A stretch of 64,000 bases of DNA from Leptodesmis sichuanensis A121 (GTDB taxonomy: Bacteria > Cyanobacteriota > Cyanobacteriia > Leptolyngbyales > Leptolyngbyaceae), in assembly GCF_021379005.1 (NCBI RefSeq), contig NZ_CP075171.1:4278001-4342000 (forward strand). Reading direction: 5' to 3'. The position numbers and the translations under genes were made by a program. The notes beneath the pieces were generated by a model that was not told the origin of the DNA, did no database searches, and saw nothing but the letters and a program-made list of their open reading frames with translations. How positions within the stretch are numbered: position 1 is the first letter of the stretch; every line of letters starts with the position of its first letter. Below are positions 24,190 to 32,478 of the stretch, one piece after another.

Positions 24190-25236
24190 ATGATTGAATA
24201 TAAGCAAGGCGACATTTTACAAGACCCAGCCGAAGCCCTCGTCAACACCGTGAACTGTGTAGGGGTGATGGGTCGCGGCATTGCACTCCAGTTTAAAAAA
24301 GCTTTTCCGCAAAACTTCAGCGCCTACGCCGCTGCCTGTAAAAACGGAGAAGTGCGGCCTGGACATATGTTTGTCTATGAAACTGGGCAACTCATCCATC
24401 CCCGCTACATCATCAACTTCCCCACTAAGCGCCATTGGCGGGGGGCAAGCCGCATAGAAGATATCGAGGCAGGACTAAACGCTCTGGTCGAAACCATCGG
24501 TCGATATAAGATTCACTCCATCGCTATCCCCCCCTTAGGCAGCGGATTAGGTGGACTTTCCTGGTCAGACGTTAAACCCCGAATTGAGGCCGCACTACAA
24601 CCTTTGCAAGATGTGCGTGTCACCATCTACGAACCCACAGGAGCTCCGGCAACCGACCAGATGGTGCGAAACCGCAAGGTACCCCAAATGACCCCAGGGC
24701 GGGCTGTCCTTGTGGAACTGATGCATCGCTATCTCAGTGGGTTACTCGATCCCTCAGTCTCCTTGCTAGAAGTCCACAAACTGATGTACTTCATGCAGGA
24801 AGCTGGTGAACCCCTCCGCCTCAAGTACCAGAAAGCACCCTATGGCCCCTACGCCGAAAACCTGCGCCATGTATTGAATGCGATCGAAGGTCACTTGGTT
24901 TCTGGCTATGCTGATGGCGGCGATGACCCCACTAAACCACTTCAGTTAGTTCCGGGAGCCGTGGAAGACGCAACTGCATTTCTGCAACAGTATCCAGAAA
25001 CGCGAGATCGCTTCAACCGAGTCGCCGCGTTAGTCCAAGGCTTTGAGTCCCCCTTTGGTCTGGAACTGTTGTCAACGGTTCACTGGATCATGAAGCATGA
25101 GGAGCCTTCCTCAGTCGATAAAGTGGTCAACTACACCTATGCTTGGAACGATCGCAAGCGCAAGTTTACCCCCCGCCAGATTGCGATCGCCGTTGACGTG
25201 CTGACAGGTAAACAGTGGGTTAGCCAGAAGTGTTAA
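24190..25236 (+). CDS. darG: DarG macrodomain antitoxin
   Basis: I place the start at ATG 24190, behind GAGGAGG; a longer frame beginning inside darT is unlikely. Residues 1 to about 155 form a macrodomain: MIEYKQGDIL, ALVNTVNCVGVMGRGIALQF, YIINFPTKRHWRG and IPPLGSGLGGLSW. It removes ADP-ribose from thymidine. The C-terminal part (about 175-348) contains LLEVHKLMYFMQEAGEPL and KAPYGPYAENLRHVLN, the domain that in studied DarG proteins binds and neutralises DarT. Size (348 residues) and order fit a complete antitoxin, so the DarTG pair looks intact. Confidence 0.93.
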   Translation: MIEYKQGDILQDPAEALVNTVNCVGVMGRGIALQFKKAFPQNFSAYAAACKNGEVRPGHMFVYETGQLIHPRYIINFPTKRHWRGASRIEDIEAGLNALVETIGRYKIHSIAIPPLGSGLGGLSWSDVKPRIEAALQPLQDVRVTIYEPTGAPATDQMVRNRKVPQMTPGRAVLVELMHRYLSGLLDPSVSLLEVHKLMYFMQEAGEPLRLKYQKAPYGPYAENLRHVLNAIEGHLVSGYADGGDDPTKPLQLVPGAVEDATAFLQQYPETRDRFNRVAALVQGFESPFGLELLSTVHWIMKHEEPSSVDKVVNYTYAWNDRKRKFTPRQIAIAVDVLTGKQWVSQKC

Positions 25237-25313
25237 ACCAGACTGCTAAAGCAAGCTTATCGGTTAGGAGTGAATGTTAAACTTGACCCAGAAATACGAG
25301 GGGAGCGATCGCT

Positions 25314-25511
25314 ATGGCTGCTATCACGATTGATCTTTCAGATAGCCAATTTCAACAGCTACAGGAGTTGGCAAGGGCACATGGAATCACGCTCGATGTC
25401 CTGTTGAAGGCAAGCCTGGAGGATTGGCTCAATTCTCAAAAGAGCGAGTTCGTTGATACAGCGAATTATGTGCTGACGAAGAATGCTGAACTGTATCGGC
25501 GTTTAGCATAA
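25314..25511 (+). CDS. antitoxin of a Doc-type pair
   Basis: The 65-residue protein MAAITIDLSDSQFQQLQELA continues with HGITLDVLLKASLEDWL and ends YVLTKNAELYRRLA. This is a common cyanobacterial antitoxin next to Doc toxins. The N-terminal strand and two helices look like a ribbon-helix-helix DNA-binding domain, and the C-terminal helix would bind the toxin. Its TAA overlaps the toxin ATG (TAATG), so the pair is translationally coupled. The toxin is frameshifted, so this antitoxin may be a leftover or may still autoregulate. Confidence 0.75.
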   Translation: MAAITIDLSDSQFQQLQELARAHGITLDVLLKASLEDWLNSQKSEFVDTANYVLTKNAELYRRLA

Positions 25512-25898
25512 TGCGCTTTTTGACGTTAATTGAGGTGTTAGAACTCCATCGCAGAGTCATTGAGCAATCCGGTGGAACTTTAGGCATCCGCGATGTGGGA
25601 TTGGTTGGAGTCAGCGATCGCTCAACCCCGAATGACCTTTGATGGAGAAGAACTGTATCCAAGTCTGATTGAGAAAGCAGCAGCATTAGGGTTTTCTATC
25701 TTCATGAACCATCCATTCGTAGATGGAAACAAGCGCACAGGTCATGCTGCGGCAGAGACTTTTCTTGTTCTAAATGGAATGGAAATTAACGCTTCTGTAG
25801 ATGAGCAAGAGTGTGTTGTGTTAGCGATCGCATCCGGTAAGTTAGGACGCGAGGCATTTGTAGCATGGTTAGAGCAGAATACAACCATCAAAGCGTAG
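25511..25898 (+). pseudogene. doc: Doc-type Fic toxin, frameshifted by a 4-bp duplication
   Basis: The first frame (from ATG 25511) encodes MRFLTLIEVLELHRRVIEQS then [11 protein letters not shown], typical of the Doc N-terminus, but stops at about 25640. The second frame carries [20 protein letters not shown] and the Fic/Doc active site [12 protein letters not shown]. The two join exactly if one TTGG of the tandem TTGGTTGG at 25601-25608 is removed. Intact Doc phosphorylates EF-Tu and stops translation. The insertion should inactivate the toxin; slippage back to one unit would restore it. Confidence 0.88.
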
Positions 25899-26008
25899 GT
25901 ATCGATTGCCTTCGGTTTGCCAAACTCTATGCTTAAGAGATTGTAAAAATTGCGAAGACTCAATTTGGCTATACTACCTGCATCTTTATCTAAGTTGGTC
26001 AATCATTT

Positions 26009-27133
26009 GTGCGTATCGGCGTTCCCAAAGAGATTAAAAACAACGAAAACCGGGTCGCCCTGACCCCGGATGGAGCCAGAACCCTGGTGCAGGCCGGACA
26101 TGAAGTGGTGATCCAAACCGATGCTGGCCTGGGGTCAGGATTTGCCAATGCGGACTATGAACAGGCAGGTGCAATGCTGGTTTCGGCTCCAGAGTCCTGG
26201 CAGGCGGATCTGGTACTCAAAGTCAAAGAACCCCTGGCAGAAGAATATCCCCGGTTGCAAAATCAGATCCTGTTTACCTATCTGCATCTGGCAGGGGTTG
26301 ACCCCAACCTCACCCAGCGGCTGCTGGAACAGCACACCACCGCGATCGCCTACGAAACAGTGGAAGATAGTGCTGGTCGGTTGCCTCTGCTGGCTCCCAT
26401 GAGTGCGATCGCCGGAAATATGGCGGTGTCCGTCGGCAATTATTTTTTGAGCCATACCTATAAAGGGCGAGGAGTCTTGCTGGGGCGGGTGTTGGGAGAA
26501 TCGCAGGGCAAAGTGGTGATCCTGGGGGATGGCGTAGTGGGACGATATGCGGCGCAGCGGGCGGCGGGCATCGGAGCGGCTACCTGCCTGATGGGACGAC
26601 ACCCAGAACGGGCATCGGAAATTGCCCAAACCCTGTCGCCCACGATTCGCTACCGCCTGTCCGCTCCGGACTCCATTGCTGAGGAAGTGCAAACCGCCGA
26701 TCTGGTGGTGGGGGCGGTGCTGCAGCGGGGAGGGCGGGCACCGATCGTTGTCACTGAGGCGATGGTGCGATCGCTGCCACCCGGTGCCGTGATTGTTGAC
26801 GTGAGCATTGACCAGGGGGGCTGTGTGGCAACCGCCCGTCCGACCAGTCATGCTGATCCCATCTACTACCAGTACGATGTCATCCACTACTGTGTGACTA
26901 ATATGCCGGGAGCCTATCCCCGGACGGCCACCATCATGCTGACCCAGGCCACCCTTCCCTATGTGCAGCGTCTGGCTCAGGAAGGTCTGGCGGCTCTGGT
27001 TGCAGATCCGGCCTTTGCGAAAGGAGTGAACACTTTTCAGGGCCATCTCACCTGTGAGCCAGTTGCCCAAGCGCTGAAGTGTCCAGAAGCCTACAGTCCC
27101 CTGGCAAGTCTGCTGTCCGTGCGATCGCGTTAG
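26009..27133 (+). CDS. ald: alanine dehydrogenase
   Basis: The 374-residue enzyme starts at GTG 26009. It opens MRIGVPKEIKNNENRVALTP, with the substrate-binding Arg and Lys of the family, has GRLPLLAPMSAIAGNMAV, and the NAD-binding glycine motif VVILGDGVVGRYAAQ at about 170-184. The conserved DVSIDQGGC lies near residue 265 and HYCVTNMPGAYPRTAT near residue 290. It interconverts alanine and pyruvate plus ammonium in the cytosol with NAD+. The next gene, 66 bases on in the same direction, is an aspartate 4-decarboxylase fusion that makes alanine, so the pair forms a logical pathway. One substitution from the common GxGxxG (GDGVVG) keeps all glycines that matter. Confidence 0.95.
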   Translation: MRIGVPKEIKNNENRVALTPDGARTLVQAGHEVVIQTDAGLGSGFANADYEQAGAMLVSAPESWQADLVLKVKEPLAEEYPRLQNQILFTYLHLAGVDPNLTQRLLEQHTTAIAYETVEDSAGRLPLLAPMSAIAGNMAVSVGNYFLSHTYKGRGVLLGRVLGESQGKVVILGDGVVGRYAAQRAAGIGAATCLMGRHPERASEIAQTLSPTIRYRLSAPDSIAEEVQTADLVVGAVLQRGGRAPIVVTEAMVRSLPPGAVIVDVSIDQGGCVATARPTSHADPIYYQYDVIHYCVTNMPGAYPRTATIMLTQATLPYVQRLAQEGLAALVADPAFAKGVNTFQGHLTCEPVAQALKCPEAYSPLASLLSVRSR

Positions 27134-27199
27134 GAAATGTATCCAAATCGCGAATCCAGCGATCGCCTGGGATAACAATAGAGTCACCACGCTACGGGG

Positions 27200-29884
27200 A
27201 TGGGAATGAAACCAGCAGAGCGAAGAAAATATGCGGCACTGAGTCCCTTTCAACTCAAAGACCAGCTCATCCAGTTTGCCACCAGCCACGCTGAACGCAT
27301 GATGCTGAATGCGGGCCGGGGCAATCCCAACTGGTTGGCTACCACCCCCCGGGCTGGGTTCTTTCAACTGGGGCTGTTTGCCGTAGAGGAGTCCCAGCCG
27401 ATTCTGGCCCAGGAGCACCTGGGAGGAATGCCGCCGCGAGCAGGAATTGCCCAACGGTTGCAGCAGTTTCTGGCGGAGCGATCGCAACTACCGGGAATTG
27501 CTTTTTTGCAGGATTGCCTCACTTATGGGGAAACTCACCTGAACCTGGATCCAGATGAGTTAGTGTATGAACTGGTGCAGGGCATTTTGGGCGATCGCTA
27601 TCCGGAACCGGTGCGCGTGCTGAGCCAGACTGAAAAAATTCTGCATCGCTATCTGGTGCAGGAGTTATGCAACGATCAGCCGCCACCGGGACACTACGAC
27701 CTGTTTGTCACGGAAGGAGGCACAGCCGCCATTTGCTACATCTTCAACTCCCTGCTGGAAAATAAGATTTTGCACAAGCACGACAAAATTGCTCTGGGCA
27801 CTCCGATCTTTACCCCGTACCTGGAAATTCCTCACCTGAACACCTTTCAGTTGCAATCGCTGGCCGTTGAAGCGTGGGAAGCCCTGGATTGGCAGATTCC
27901 AGATGCCGAATTAGACAAGTTAGCCGATCCAGACGTGAAAGCCTTCTTCCTCTGCAATCCCTCTAATCCCACATCCGTGCGGCTAGAATCCAGCGCGATC
28001 GCGAAACTGGTGGATTTAGTCACCATCCAGCGTCCCGACCTGATTGTGATTACGGATGATGTTTACAGTACGTTTGTGAATGACTTCCGTTCCCTGATGG
28101 CGATCCTGCCGCAGAACACGATTACCGTGTACTCCTACTCCAAATACTTTGGGGCGACAGGCTGGCGACTGGGGGTCATCGCCCTGCATACTGACAATGT
28201 GATTGACCGGATGATTGCCGCACTGCCTGACTCCACCACCCACCGCCTGAACCAGCGCTATGCCCACCTGGCCCTGGAACCTCAACGGTTGAAATTCATC
28301 GATCGCATGGTCGCGGATAGTCGCAATGTGGCCCTCAATCACACTGCTGGGCTATCCACCCCGCAACAAGTCCAGATGACGTTATTTTCCCTGTTCTGCC
28401 TGCTGGATCGAGAAGATCACTATCAGCGCACCTGTCAGGACATTGTTACCCAGCGATGGACGAATCTCTATCAAGCTTTAGGAACTGCCCCCCATGATGC
28501 CATCAATCAGACTCACTACTACACCACGATCGACCTGCTGAAGTTGGCGATGGACACCTACGACTCCGACTTCGTAGATTACCTGGTGAAACACTTTGAT
28601 CCCCTCGATTTTGTCTTTCAACTGGCCAAAGAGCAGGGTATTGTGTTGCTCCCGGGAGGCGGCTTTGAGGCTCCGCAATGGTCGGTGCGGGTGTCGCTGG
28701 CTAATCTCCCAGATGCGGCCTATGGAAGAATTGGGCAAGCGATCGTGGCATTGATGCAGACCTACCATGATGCATGGAAAACGAAAACGGAACACCTGCC
28801 GCACCAGCCTCGTATCAAAACTAGCATGAGACATCGAATCAGACCTAAAAGTAAATCATTTGCGGCCTCTGATCCGGAGCGCGATCGCTTTGATTATCGG
28901 TGTGAATGTGGCACCGGGCAGCCAACCCATATTCATCCCATTCCTGGGATCCTGCTGATTGGTGGCGCTGAAGAGGGACGGCTGGGAGAAGATGCGGCTA
29001 CCCGCTGGTTTCTCAAACGGGCCAGAGGCGGAAATTATTTAGTTCTGCGATCGGGGGGGGTGGGTTTGCAAGCTGCCTGGATTTGTGAGCATTACCGGGA
29101 GTTCATCAGTTCTGCGGCTGAACTTTCGATCGACAGTCGCGCAGCGGCCAATCATCCAGACGTGATTCAATTTATCCGCGAGGCGGATGCTTTATTTATC
29201 GCGGGTGGGAATCAGAATGAGTATGAAGACTATTGGGAAGGGTCAGCCGTTGAAGTGGCCATTAATGACTTAATCCATCAAAAAAAGATTCCGATCGCTG
29301 GTACCAGTGCTGGCATGACCATTTTAGGAGATTATTACTACGCCCCTGCTCATGAAGGCTTGCTCAGTTCAGAAATTTTGAACGATCCGTTTCATCACAA
29401 TACAAAAGATATTTACCGCAGTGATTTCATTCAAGTTCCCTGCCTCAAGCATGTGATTACGGATACCCATTTAGATCGAATTGACGAGGATCATCCCGAA
29501 ACCCGGTATGGGAGATTATTTGGATTTTTGGCCAGAATTGTGCATGATACCGGCAATCAATTTCCGGTCTATGGCATCGGTTTAGAGGAAGGAGCCTTTG
29601 TCGCCATTGATGAGCAGGGGATTGCCACGGTCTTTGGCAATGGCACCACCCAGGGACAGGATGCCTATTTTTTGCAAACCCAAGGCGCAGCGCCTGAACA
29701 GATTCAACCGGGTTTACCGTTAATTTGGAATCACCACGGTAAGGCCGTTAAAGTCTATAAGATTTCAGGAACTCCGGAAGGCAGTGGCCAATTCAATCTC
29801 AACAATTGGTCCCAGGCTGCAGGAGGCCGCTGGGAATACTGGTTTACCACAGGGGGAGCTGCTGGTTTCCGCCAAAAGATCTAA
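27200..29884 (+). CDS. aspartate 4-decarboxylase fused to cyanophycinase-like S51 peptidase
   Basis: One unbroken 894-residue frame joins two enzymes. Residues 1 to about 530 are a PLP-dependent aspartate 4-decarboxylase/aminotransferase: ARGNPNWLATTPR, then FVTEGGTAAICYIFNSL, LCNPSNPTSVR, and YSKYFGATGWRLG with the PLP lysine at 315. A basic linker (about 535-565) follows. Residues about 570-894 are an S51 peptidase resembling cyanophycinase: GILLIGGAEEG, VLRSGGVG, IAGTSAGMTI with nucleophile Ser703, and DTHLDRIDEDHPETRYGRL. The first half converts aspartate to alanine and CO2; the second should cut cyanophycin-type beta-Asp-Arg polymer or dipeptide bonds. An ATG at residue 543 has no ribosome site. 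It follows ald. I know the two families separately, not this fusion. Confidence 0.85.
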   Translation: MGMKPAERRKYAALSPFQLKDQLIQFATSHAERMMLNAGRGNPNWLATTPRAGFFQLGLFAVEESQPILAQEHLGGMPPRAGIAQRLQQFLAERSQLPGIAFLQDCLTYGETHLNLDPDELVYELVQGILGDRYPEPVRVLSQTEKILHRYLVQELCNDQPPPGHYDLFVTEGGTAAICYIFNSLLENKILHKHDKIALGTPIFTPYLEIPHLNTFQLQSLAVEAWEALDWQIPDAELDKLADPDVKAFFLCNPSNPTSVRLESSAIAKLVDLVTIQRPDLIVITDDVYSTFVNDFRSLMAILPQNTITVYSYSKYFGATGWRLGVIALHTDNVIDRMIAALPDSTTHRLNQRYAHLALEPQRLKFIDRMVADSRNVALNHTAGLSTPQQVQMTLFSLFCLLDREDHYQRTCQDIVTQRWTNLYQALGTAPHDAINQTHYYTTIDLLKLAMDTYDSDFVDYLVKHFDPLDFVFQLAKEQGIVLLPGGGFEAPQWSVRVSLANLPDAAYGRIGQAIVALMQTYHDAWKTKTEHLPHQPRIKTSMRHRIRPKSKSFAASDPERDRFDYRCECGTGQPTHIHPIPGILLIGGAEEGRLGEDAATRWFLKRARGGNYLVLRSGGVGLQAAWICEHYREFISSAAELSIDSRAAANHPDVIQFIREADALFIAGGNQNEYEDYWEGSAVEVAINDLIHQKKIPIAGTSAGMTILGDYYYAPAHEGLLSSEILNDPFHHNTKDIYRSDFIQVPCLKHVITDTHLDRIDEDHPETRYGRLFGFLARIVHDTGNQFPVYGIGLEEGAFVAIDEQGIATVFGNGTTQGQDAYFLQTQGAAPEQIQPGLPLIWNHHGKAVKVYKISGTPEGSGQFNLNNWSQAAGGRWEYWFTTGGAAGFRQKI

Positions 29885-29935
29885 GGGAATGGCTTTTATG
29901 ACACTTGGCACGTCCTTCAAACTTGACCGGATCCC

Positions 29936-30253
29936 TCAGTCCAACAGACTCCGGACTCCTCGCCCACCCCAGTTCAGCACATGGGTGTAGATCATGGTCG
30001 TTTTGGTATCCTTGTGGCCCAACAACTCTTGTACCGTGCGGATATCATAGCCATCTTCCAACAAATGCGTGGCAAAGCTATGGCGGAACGTATGGCACCC
30101 TACTCGCTTATGAATTTGAGCGGCCTGCACAGCCTGTTTTAAGGCACGCTGAACACCACTCTCATGGAGGTGGTGACAATGACTCCAGTCGTTTTTCGTG
30201 TACGGAGGAAATTCAATACGACTTTCTTGTAATTCATTTTGTAATTGATCTCT
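29936..30253 (-). pseudogene. 3' remnant of an integron-type tyrosine recombinase
   Basis: About 105 codons without a start encode the catalytic end of an IntI-like integrase. [16 protein letters not shown] is followed by [20 protein letters not shown], where [10 protein letters not shown] holds a catalytic His and Arg. [19 protein letters not shown] then leads to MIYTHVLN with the nucleophile Tyr. The HESxxQRAxKxAV stretch just before HxLRH and the GGxGVRSxLD end are characteristic of integron integrases rather than XerC/D. The frame upstream is closed by TAA at 30254-30256 and the N-terminal two thirds are absent. It lies just after the decarboxylase fusion, in the opposite direction. Confidence 0.8.
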
Positions 30254-30402
30254 TTAAAGACCCAACTTAAGGTTGGCTGTTGAGTGGCTTTGCCCAATTG
30301 CTTGGGCAGAGTTTGGTCGGACTGTATCAGGCCCTGGTAGGCCAGAAAGGATGCAGGTTGGGTGAAGAACACGCTAAACGCGCTTAAAGCGGCATCTTCC
30401 AT
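30252..30402 (-). pseudogene. fragment resembling a transposase N-terminus
   Basis: The frame MEDAALSAFSVFFTQPASFL, then AYQGLIQSDQ, resembles the start of cyanobacterial transposases of the IS4/IS1634 kind, but runs into unrelated sequence after WVFKEI and has no catalytic part. It sits directly upstream of the integrase remnant and downstream of nadK. I regard this as mobile-element debris; the family call is tentative. Confidence 0.35.
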
Positions 30403-30421
30403 GCCTTTTTCCCTTTCCTGA

Positions 30422-31342
30422 TCAATTGCGGTGGTGGTTGTTGTAACGGATCCGCGCTCCCGCCCACTGGAGTTTTTCTTGTAGGGTTTGGTAATAAGAA
30501 TAGTTTTCCCGCAGAATAATGAATTGGGCTTGACACTCGGCCATGCGAATATCCACCCGCTGTCCCGGCCAGATGGCTGTTGCCAGTACCCCATCCATCC
30601 ATAGTTTGGTGGTCAGTTCCCGATCGGCCAGCGGCCAGATGCTAACAACAGAACCGGAGGGAATTACAATTGGGCGACTGGAAAGACTCAAGGGGCAAAT
30701 GGGGGTAATGGCGATCGCATCCATGCCGGGATGGATGATTGGCCCGTTGGCAGCGACGGTATAGCAGGTAGAACCTGTGGGAGTTGCGACTAATAACCCG
30801 TCGCCCTGATATTGATCGACTACTTCGCCATCAATTTCCATTTCCAGGATGGAAGTCAGCATACGATCGGCAGAGCCAGGTTTGACACACATTTCGTTCA
30901 GTGCCAAATAGCGATCGCTCATTGGTTCCAGGTTGGTGCGATTCCCCTCAAACAGCGCTGCTTGCAGCATCATGCGTCGTTGTACAGCATAGCGGTCTTC
31001 CAGTAAGCGATCCCAGACCTGCTCAGAATCCGTAAAAGTTTCCAGTGGTTCCGTGAGAAAGCCCAAATGGCCGCCTGCATTTACCGCCAGGATTGGAATG
31101 TGAGCCTCGGATAAGTGACGGGCGGCAGTCAGCGCGGCTCCATCTCCACCCAGCACAACCGCCAGATCGATCGGCTGACTGACAGAGGCCAGAAACACCG
31201 GGTAGGGGTTATCTTTTACTCCCGTTGGCCCCATCAGGACTCGGCAGCCACGTTTCTCTAACTGTTGAGCGCATTGTTCGGCCCAACGCTTGCTGATGGT
31301 ATCGTCAGCTTTATGGGCAATAATGACTTGCTTCAGTTGCAC
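30422..31342 (-). CDS. nadK: NAD kinase
   Basis: The 306-residue protein has the NAD kinase core: AVVLGGDGAALTAARHL with the GGDG phosphate-binding motif at about residue 66, VNAGGHLGFLTE near residue 90, LALNEMCVKPG, and YQGDGLLVATPTGSTCYTVAANGPI with the catalytic Asp region and Thr/Ser contacts. It makes NADP from NAD in the cytosol with ATP. Cyanobacteria usually have two NAD kinases; which one this is cannot be told. It lies 131 bases downstream of ndhE on the same strand and may belong to the ndh transcript. The last 20 residues, with RIRYNNHHRN, look normal. Confidence 0.93.
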   Translation of the reverse strand: MQLKQVIIAHKADDTISKRWAEQCAQQLEKRGCRVLMGPTGVKDNPYPVFLASVSQPIDLAVVLGGDGAALTAARHLSEAHIPILAVNAGGHLGFLTEPLETFTDSEQVWDRLLEDRYAVQRRMMLQAALFEGNRTNLEPMSDRYLALNEMCVKPGSADRMLTSILEMEIDGEVVDQYQGDGLLVATPTGSTCYTVAANGPIIHPGMDAIAITPICPLSLSSRPIVIPSGSVVSIWPLADRELTTKLWMDGVLATAIWPGQRVDIRMAECQAQFIILRENYSYYQTLQEKLQWAGARIRYNNHHRN

Positions 31343-31473
31343 ACTCTAAGAATGATGAATGGATAGCTGTTAGTAGCCTAGCAACTAACAACTATCCACG
31401 CCTAAAAAAGTCATTGCTTCTTTGTCATCTGCCATTCACAGATGACAAGGGACAAGGGATGGCCTCGTTCTAC

Positions 31474-31779
31474 CTACCACTTGAGCAAATTGAATTGCTC
31501 CATATCCACCGTGTCTCGATTCCGGTAAATCGCCAGAACGATCGCCAACCCAACAGCGGCTTCTGCGGCTGCGATCGCAATTACAAATACGGTGAATACC
31601 TGACCTTTGATGTCTTTGGGGTCTAAGTAGTTCGAGAACGCCATCAGGTTCAAGTTCACGGCATTCAACATCAATTCCACAGACATCAGCACTCGCACGG
31701 CATTGCGGCTGTTAATCAGCCCATAAACGCCAATACAGAAGAGGGCGGCTGCCAGGATGAGAAAATACTGAAGTTGCAT
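31474..31779 (-). CDS. ndhE: NAD(P)H-quinone oxidoreductase subunit 4L
   Basis: The 101-residue protein has three membrane helices and matches NuoK/Ndh[41 protein letters not shown] with the conserved membrane Glu of the family, and [20 protein letters not shown] with the second conserved Glu. It belongs to the membrane arm of cyanobacterial NDH-1, which carries out cyclic electron flow, respiration and CO2 uptake. It is the last gene of the ndhA-I-G-E cluster, 48 bases after ndhG. Confidence 0.96.
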   Translation of the reverse strand: MQLQYFLILAAALFCIGVYGLINSRNAVRVLMSVELMLNAVNLNLMAFSNYLDPKDIKGQVFTVFVIAIAAAEAAVGLAIVLAIYRNRDTVDMEQFNLLKW

Positions 31780-31827
31780 GAGTTTTAACTGCAGGTAACG
31801 GCTAAATGGGTGATGAAATAACTAGCT

Positions 31828-32442
31828 CTAGCTGCTAGGAGTATCTCCTGAGCCACTGGAAACCAGTTCGCGAGGACGCTCTGGCAGGGTTAACAACGGC
31901 TGTTCTGCCTCAGCAGCAAGCTCATCAGGAATAAACTCCCGACGCGCCAGAATCACAGCACCAACCAAGGCCATTAGCAACAGAACTGACGCAATTTCAA
32001 ACGGCAACAGGAAATCGCTGAAGAAATGTTTACCGATCACCACGATCGCTTCATTCCCCGCTGCTACTGCCGTTGAAAGCCCCCAGGGTGTAGTCAGAAC
32101 CATGGTGGTTAACAGCGCAAACAGCCCGGTACAGACGATCGCTGTCGCCGCCTTGCGGATCCAGGACTTAGGCAAGGGGACAAAATCCTGCCGCTTATTC
32201 ACCAGCATGATCGCAAATAGGATCAGCACGTTTACCGCACCGACATAGATCAAAACCTGAGCCGTGGCTACAAAATCAGCATTCAGCAACAAATAGAGTC
32301 CGGCAATACTGACAAAGGTTCCGCCTAAGAGAAAGGCTGAATAAACGACATTATTCAATAAGACAACGCCTAATGCCGCTCCTAGCATGGTGAGAGACAG
32401 CAAAGCAAATGATACAATCTGAACCCCTTCCGCTAAGTTCAC
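31828..32442 (-). CDS. ndhG: NAD(P)H-quinone oxidoreductase subunit 6
   Basis: The 204-residue protein has five hydrophobic segments, in NuoJ/NdhG order: VSFALLSLTMLGAALGVVLL, VYSAFLLGGTFVSIAGLYLL, ADFVATAQVLIYVGAVNVLI with the conserved QxLIYVGAVxVLxLF motif, then TGLFALLTTMVL and a last helix ending VILARRE. It forms part of the membrane arm of NDH-1 in the thylakoid or plasma membrane. The C-terminal 40 residues are polar and variable. It sits between ndhI and ndhE. Confidence 0.96.
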   Translation of the reverse strand: MNLAEGVQIVSFALLSLTMLGAALGVVLLNNVVYSAFLLGGTFVSIAGLYLLLNADFVATAQVLIYVGAVNVLILFAIMLVNKRQDFVPLPKSWIRKAATAIVCTGLFALLTTMVLTTPWGLSTAVAAGNEAIVVIGKHFFSDFLLPFEIASVLLLMALVGAVILARREFIPDELAAEAEQPLLTLPERPRELVSSGSGDTPSS

Positions 32443-32478
32443 AGTTCCTAAGTCTCCATAGTTTCAACAGTGATCCAA

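Noticed and set aside
26135-27487. A 450-codon minus-strand frame opposite ald.
   Set aside because: It is antisense to the clear alanine dehydrogenase and is His/Gln/Arg rich, as expected of a GC-rich shadow frame.
30139-30594. A single 151-codon gene between the integrase remnant and nadK.
   Set aside because: Its two ends are antisense-strand frames over nadK and the integrase fragment; only the short middle part resembles a transposase start.
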